Assembly: GCA_902488555.1 (NCBI GenBank)
Contig: CABTWT010000006.1
Span: 1-28,192, forward strand
Length of the DNA stretch: 28,192 nt
Direction of reading: 5' to 3'
Source of the DNA: an uncultured Anaerococcus sp.
Lineage (GTDB): Bacteria; Bacillota_A; Clostridia; Tissierellales; Peptoniphilaceae
Below, piece after piece: positions 24,814 through 28,192 of the stretch. Position numbers and translations under genes: made by a program. The notes beneath the pieces are model-generated. The model made no database searches, was not told where the DNA came from, and worked only from the letters and a program-made list of their open reading frames with translations. The first letter of the stretch is position 1. The number at the start of each line of letters is the position of its first letter.

Positions 24814-26739
24814 CTATCCTTCCAAGGATAAGTTAAGTTCAAACCAAGATTCGTCCAAGTTTTCTTTTTCTTCTTCCAAAGATTTAATCTGGGCAAAGGT
24901 ATCTTTTACAAAGTCTTGGTCTTGATAGAAATCAGCTGATATAGTGAGCTCGTTTAGTTCTCCTAACTTTTCTTCAACTTCATCCATCTTCTGTTCGATT
25001 TTTTTAATATCATTTTTTATTTTTTTTATCTCGTTTCGTTTAAGATTTTGCTTCTTTTTCTCTTTGTTTAGCTGAGTTTTTGAAATAGTCTGACTTTCTT
25101 CATCCTTAGCCATCATTTCTTTTTGCTTTTCAATATAATAATCATAATTACCAAGGTATTCACTCATACCATCATCCTTCATTTCAAGGATTTTGACTGC
25201 AATTTTGTTTAGGAAATACCTGTCGTGGCTTATAATTAAAATAGTTCCTTCATAGTCAAGTATGGCATCTTCTAAGATTTCCTTTGAATCAATGTCTAGA
25301 TGGTTGGTTGGTTCATCCATTAGGATAAAGTTGGTGTCAGATATCATTAGTTTTAAAAGCGATATTCTAGCGCGCTCACCACCGGAAAGTTCAGATATTT
25401 CTCTATCCACATCTTCATTATAGAACATAAACTTGGCCAAATATGATCTAATTTCAAAGTTAGTTAGCATAGGATAAGTTTCTGATATTTCTTCAAATAT
25501 AGTATTAGACAAATTCAAGGATTTTTGTTCCTGGTCAAAATATCCGATATTTACACTTTGGCCGATTTTTATTTTTCCTGAGGACGGAATTTCTTCAGCC
25601 AAGATGATTTTAAAGAGAGTTGTTTTTCCAACTCCATTTTCGCCAATGATAGCAGTTCTCTCATTTCTAAAAATATCAAAGCTAATATTTTTAAAAATTT
25701 CTTTCACGTCATAAGCTTTTGCAAGTTTACTCACCTTAAGAACATCTTCTCCACTTTGGATTCTCGGGGTGAATTTTAGTTTCATTGCATTGGCTATTTG
25801 ATCTGGAGCCTCAATTCTTTCCATCTTGTCAAGAAGTTTTTGCCTAGATCTTGATTGAGATATGCCTCTTTTTCTTTTGGAACCACCTTGGTTTTTTAGC
25901 CTATCAATAATTTCTTCTTGTCTAGCGATTTCCTTTTGCTGGCTCTTGTACTGGTGTAGCCTTACTTCTAAATCTTTCTTTCTTTTTTGCATAAAGCTAG
26001 TGTAGTTGCCAGCATATATATTTAAAGACCCATTTTCCATAAGAAAAACTTTATTTACAGTTGCATCCAAAAAGTACCTATCGTGGGAAATTACCACAAC
26101 AGATCCCTCATAGTTTTTAATAAAATTCTCCAAAAATCTGATGGCGTTGATATCCAAGTGATTGGTAGGTTCATCTAGTAAAATCAGATCTGGTTTTTCT
26201 AACAAGAGATAGGCAAGCTCTACCCTTGCCTTTTGTCCACCTGATAGGGTGCTTATACTCTTATCAAAGTCCTCACTCTCAAAGCCCATAGCCTTTAAAG
26301 TTCCTTCAAGTTCTGACTTTATAGAGTATCCGTTGTTTTTTTCAAATTTTTCAAATAAGCTATTGTGATCTTCCAAGAGTTTTTGCATTTGATCTTCGGA
26401 AATGTCCGTTCTTGTAAGTTGTTTTTCAATTGTCCTCAGTTCTTTTTCTATACCGATAAGATTTGAAAAAACTCCCATACAATGATCATAGATGCTTTGG
26501 TCAGTGTCAGTAGATAGTTGTTGTTTTAGATAGCCAATCTTCAGTCCGTTTGGTATATAGATTTCCCCACTATCCTTAGATAGTTCTCCTACTAAAATTT
26601 TAAAAAGGGTGGATTTGCCAGCCCCATTGTTACCAATAAGACCAACCTTATCACCCTTTTCTATTATAAAGCTAATGTTAGTAAAAATATCCCTAGTAGG
26701 ATAAGATTTACTTAAATTGCTCGCTGATAGTATATTCAT
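24814..26739 (-). CDS. ABC-F family ATPase (YdiF/Uup-like)
   Basis: 641 residues with two ATP-binding cassettes and no membrane part, which defines ABC-F proteins that act on the ribosome. First cassette: Walker A GNNGAGKS, signature LSGGQKARVELA, Walker B LILLDEPTNHLD. An interdomain linker rich in Lys/Arg and Gln (about 240-310) follows, the part that reaches the peptidyl-transferase centre. Second cassette: GENGVGKTT, LSGGERARISLL, FILMDEPTNHLD. A C-terminal coiled coil occupies about 545-641, as in Uup/YdiF. It probably helps resolve stalled ribosomes; an antibiotic-resistance role cannot be excluded. The ATG overlaps the rex stop by one base (TAATG) and lacks a strong ribosome-binding site, consistent with coupling to rex. 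Confidence 0.94.
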   Translation of the reverse strand: MNILSASNLSKSYPTRDIFTNISFIIEKGDKVGLIGNNGAGKSTLFKILVGELSKDSGEIYIPNGLKIGYLKQQLSTDTDQSIYDHCMGVFSNLIGIEKELRTIEKQLTRTDISEDQMQKLLEDHNSLFEKFEKNNGYSIKSELEGTLKAMGFESEDFDKSISTLSGGQKARVELAYLLLEKPDLILLDEPTNHLDINAIRFLENFIKNYEGSVVVISHDRYFLDATVNKVFLMENGSLNIYAGNYTSFMQKRKKDLEVRLHQYKSQQKEIARQEEIIDRLKNQGGSKRKRGISQSRSRQKLLDKMERIEAPDQIANAMKLKFTPRIQSGEDVLKVSKLAKAYDVKEIFKNISFDIFRNERTAIIGENGVGKTTLFKIILAEEIPSSGKIKIGQSVNIGYFDQEQKSLNLSNTIFEEISETYPMLTNFEIRSYLAKFMFYNEDVDREISELSGGERARISLLKLMISDTNFILMDEPTNHLDIDSKEILEDAILDYEGTILIISHDRYFLNKIAVKILEMKDDGMSEYLGNYDYYIEKQKEMMAKDEESQTISKTQLNKEKKKQNLKRNEIKKIKNDIKKIEQKMDEVEEKLGELNELTISADFYQDQDFVKDTFAQIKSLEEEKENLDESWFELNLSLEG

Positions 26740-27377
26740 TAAAAGTTATAATCCTGTGGAGAATTGATGAAATATGTTAGTGTAAACAATGATTCATCCA
26801 AGTGTACGTTTTCTAACACTACTCCATTTTTAGTTTTCAAATCTACTGGAGAAAAATTCCATATACCCCTTACATCTCCATCGCAAAGTATATCGCAAAT
26901 TTCCTGGCTTGCTTCTTTTGGAGTTGCAATTATTCCTATATCTACTTTGTTGTTTTTTAGATAATCAGTAAGATTATCAATATCTTCTATTTTTAAGTCA
27001 GCAGTCGCATTTTTATTAGGATCCTTATCAAAAACCGCACTAAATTTGTAGCCTAAGGTCTTGAAAGATTCGTATTGATAAAGGGCATGACCTATATTAC
27101 CATAACCTATTAGCACCATTTGGTATTCTTTATCAACACCAATTATCTTTGATAATTCGTCCATAAGATCTTTTACATTGTAGCCATATCCTTGTTGACC
27201 AAAGCAACCATAGTGGTTTAAGTCTTGTCTGATTTGGCTGGCTGTAAGGCCTGTAATCTCAGAAAGTTCTTTTGATGATACTCTTACAATCCCCTTATCG
27301 TTGATACTTTCTAAATATCTGTAGTACTTTGGCAATCTTTTAATTACTGATAGAGATACTCCGTTGTCTTTAACCAT
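26739..27377 (-). CDS. rex: Redox-sensing transcriptional repressor Rex
   Basis: 212 residues from the ATG at 27377, chosen because GAGGG lies just upstream; the frame continues 21 bp into the preceding gene. An N-terminal winged helix (about 1-75; VIKRLPKYYRYL, SSKELSEITGLTASQIRQDL, GxGYNVKDL) binds DNA, and a Rossmann domain with GYGNIG (91-96) binds NADH/NAD+. The last helix (ESLFTLTYFINSPQDY) is the domain-swapped dimer helix. A high NADH level releases Rex from fermentation and respiration genes. A Rex-like site stands before the flavoprotein reductase (6434-6451). It overlaps the membrane-protein gene by 8 bp and ABC-F by one base. Confidence 0.96.
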   Translation of the reverse strand: MVKDNGVSLSVIKRLPKYYRYLESINDKGIVRVSSKELSEITGLTASQIRQDLNHYGCFGQQGYGYNVKDLMDELSKIIGVDKEYQMVLIGYGNIGHALYQYESFKTLGYKFSAVFDKDPNKNATADLKIEDIDNLTDYLKNNKVDIGIIATPKEASQEICDILCDGDVRGIWNFSPVDLKTKNGVVLENVHLDESLFTLTYFINSPQDYNF

Positions 27378-28056
27378 TATTTCCCTCGCCTTCTTCATTG
27401 ATTAAATCTTCATCTGTTAAATCTTCTACAAAAATCACTTTTTCAGTATTATACTCTATTTTTTCATCATTGTTAGATTCAAAGACAATTTTTTCACCAA
27501 TTTTTAGGTCTTCACTAGAAATATTATTATTTTCTTGGGTAATTTCTTCATTTTCAGCCTTAAGATTATCATCAAATAAATTATTATCTATTTCTTCTTT
27601 GTGATCTTCTACTATCCTAGCCTCACTATCTTCTTGATTTTTAGTCATATATCTTTTAAGTTTTAGTGAGTTTATTAGGTGAAAAACATATAAAACTATA
27701 AGGCTTGTGTATAAAATCATTTGACTATTTTGGTTTAGTAACTGATTAAAAAAGCTTATGGATGATGGTATTTGTGGTACAAACCTTGATAGGACAAGTA
27801 TAGCTGGTATGCTTAGTAGTCCAAAGGCTAGGGCAGTAAGTATGGCTGTTAGTATAGAAAACCCAAAGGCATCTTTTTGCAAAAGTATATAAAGGGCAAA
27901 AATAAGCATCAAAATCCAGGCAAGTAAAAAAGCAAAGGCCCAAACATATGTGACTATCCAAATTGGAGATCTCATAGAAATTATTGTAGTCACAAATACT
28001 ATTAGGATAACAACGCTTATTATTTGACTTAGGACTTTTTCAAATCTTTTGTTCAT
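27370..28056 (-). CDS. Four-helix membrane protein with long acidic tail, unknown function
   Basis: 228 residues that I do not recognise. Hydrophobic segments at about 12-28, 33-58, 64-91 and 111-130 form four membrane helices; residues 135-228 are a highly acidic, Asn-rich, probably disordered cytoplasmic tail (EEIDNNLFDDNLKAENEE and similar). No enzyme or transporter motif is visible. The ATG has AGGTGG upstream and is 8 bp from the typA stop; the end overlaps rex by 8 bp, so it is translated together with rex. It may be a membrane anchor or sensor; function is unknown. Confidence 0.85.
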   Translation of the reverse strand: MNKRFEKVLSQIISVVILIVFVTTIISMRSPIWIVTYVWAFAFLLAWILMLIFALYILLQKDAFGFSILTAILTALAFGLLSIPAILVLSRFVPQIPSSISFFNQLLNQNSQMILYTSLIVLYVFHLINSLKLKRYMTKNQEDSEARIVEDHKEEIDNNLFDDNLKAENEEITQENNNISSEDLKIGEKIVFESNNDEKIEYNTEKVIFVEDLTDEDLINEEGEGNNG

Positions 28057-28064
28057 ATTTCCAC

Positions 28065-28192
28065 CTACTTATTTTTCTTTGATTTGTATCTTAAGTTTGA
28101 ATCTAGTATTCTCTTTCTAATTCTTAGATTATTTGGTGTAATTTCAATTAATTCATCATCTTCAACAAATTCCATCATTTCTTCTACACTCA
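28065..28192 (-). CDS. typA: TypA/BipA ribosome-associated GTPase, C-terminal end only
   Basis: The final 41 codons are in the window; the rest lies beyond the right edge. The visible end, SVEEMMEFVEDDELIEITPNNLRIRKRILD and a short basic tail, matches the conserved TypA/BipA C-terminus (ExxxFIEDDELVEVTPxxIRLRK). TypA is a translational GTPase involved in ribosome assembly and stress growth. It is followed 8 bp later by the membrane-protein gene and then rex. Confidence 0.88.
   Translation of the reverse strand, partial: SVEEMMEFVEDDELIEITPNNLRIRKRILDSNLRYKSKKNK

Noticed and set aside
24815..24830. Palindrome TATCCTTCCAAGGATA at the end of the ABC-F gene
   Set aside because: The stem is short and lies within the last codons, with no T run after it; the nearby second TATCCTTCC is the ribosome-binding site of the next gene, so similarity is probably accidental.
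24814..26739. ABC-F gene as an antibiotic-resistance determinant
   Set aside because: The C-terminal coiled coil and location in a housekeeping operon with rex favour a ribosome-rescue YdiF/Uup role; there is no leader peptide or mobile element nearby.

Overview
The window is AT-rich, densely packed bacterial DNA from a low-GC Gram-positive anaerobe. Gene content (Rex, CdaA/CdaR, tig-clpP-clpX-lon-ysxC, ABC-F, two AI-2E family permeases, Gram-positive style lipoproteins) fits the Firmicutes. The general look of the proteins suggests the Tissierellia/Peptoniphilaceae (Anaerococcus-like), but the genus is an inference. All genes except one (thiN) are on the minus strand, so the window reads right to left. 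Bases 1-23 are not genomic: they match the end of an Illumina adapter, which truncates the first gene.

Right to left, the layout is as follows. (a) 28192-23538: 3' end of typA, a four-helix membrane protein with an acidic tail, rex, an ABC-F ATPase and an AI-2E family permease, closed by a bidirectional terminator shared with the convergent thiN gene (thiamine pyrophosphokinase, TTG start). (b) 22825-16015: a tight six-gene operon: a second AI-2E permease, an unrecognised protein resembling a C39-like cysteine peptidase, a stand-alone NIF3/YqfO-insert-like protein, malQ, glgP and a ZIP metal transporter, ending in a strong terminator. (c) 15905-6565: cdaA-cdaR-cca (c-di-AMP synthesis and tRNA end repair, without the usual neighbour glmM), then tig-clpP-clpX-lon-ysxC (protein folding and quality control plus a ribosome-assembly GTPase). 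A 10-bp-arm inverted repeat lies in front of tig, and a terminator-like hairpin sits directly in front of the lon ribosome-binding site. (d) 6354-4519: a secreted, lipid-anchored flavoprotein reductase with an FMN-attachment motif. Its upstream region carries a TTGACA box, a Rex-operator-like sequence and flanking inverted repeats. It is followed by a small lipoprotein gene with its own good promoter. (e) 3845-24: a four-gene cassette, mupG-cutC-aspartylglucosaminidase/isoaspartyl peptidase-M20 dipeptidase, with overlapping or nearly abutting genes.

Functionally, the window combines housekeeping genes with two accessory themes. One is uptake-independent, cytoplasmic breakdown of amino-sugar/peptide conjugates (the mupG cassette) together with maltodextrin or glycogen breakdown (malQ-glgP). 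The other is redox: Rex senses NADH/NAD+, and a Rex-like site stands in front of the extracellular reductase, which probably disposes of electrons on an unidentified small acceptor. No tRNA, rRNA, CRISPR array, insertion sequence or prophage gene was seen, and no gene-free stretch exceeds 300 bases. The longest, 6355-6564, is described below.
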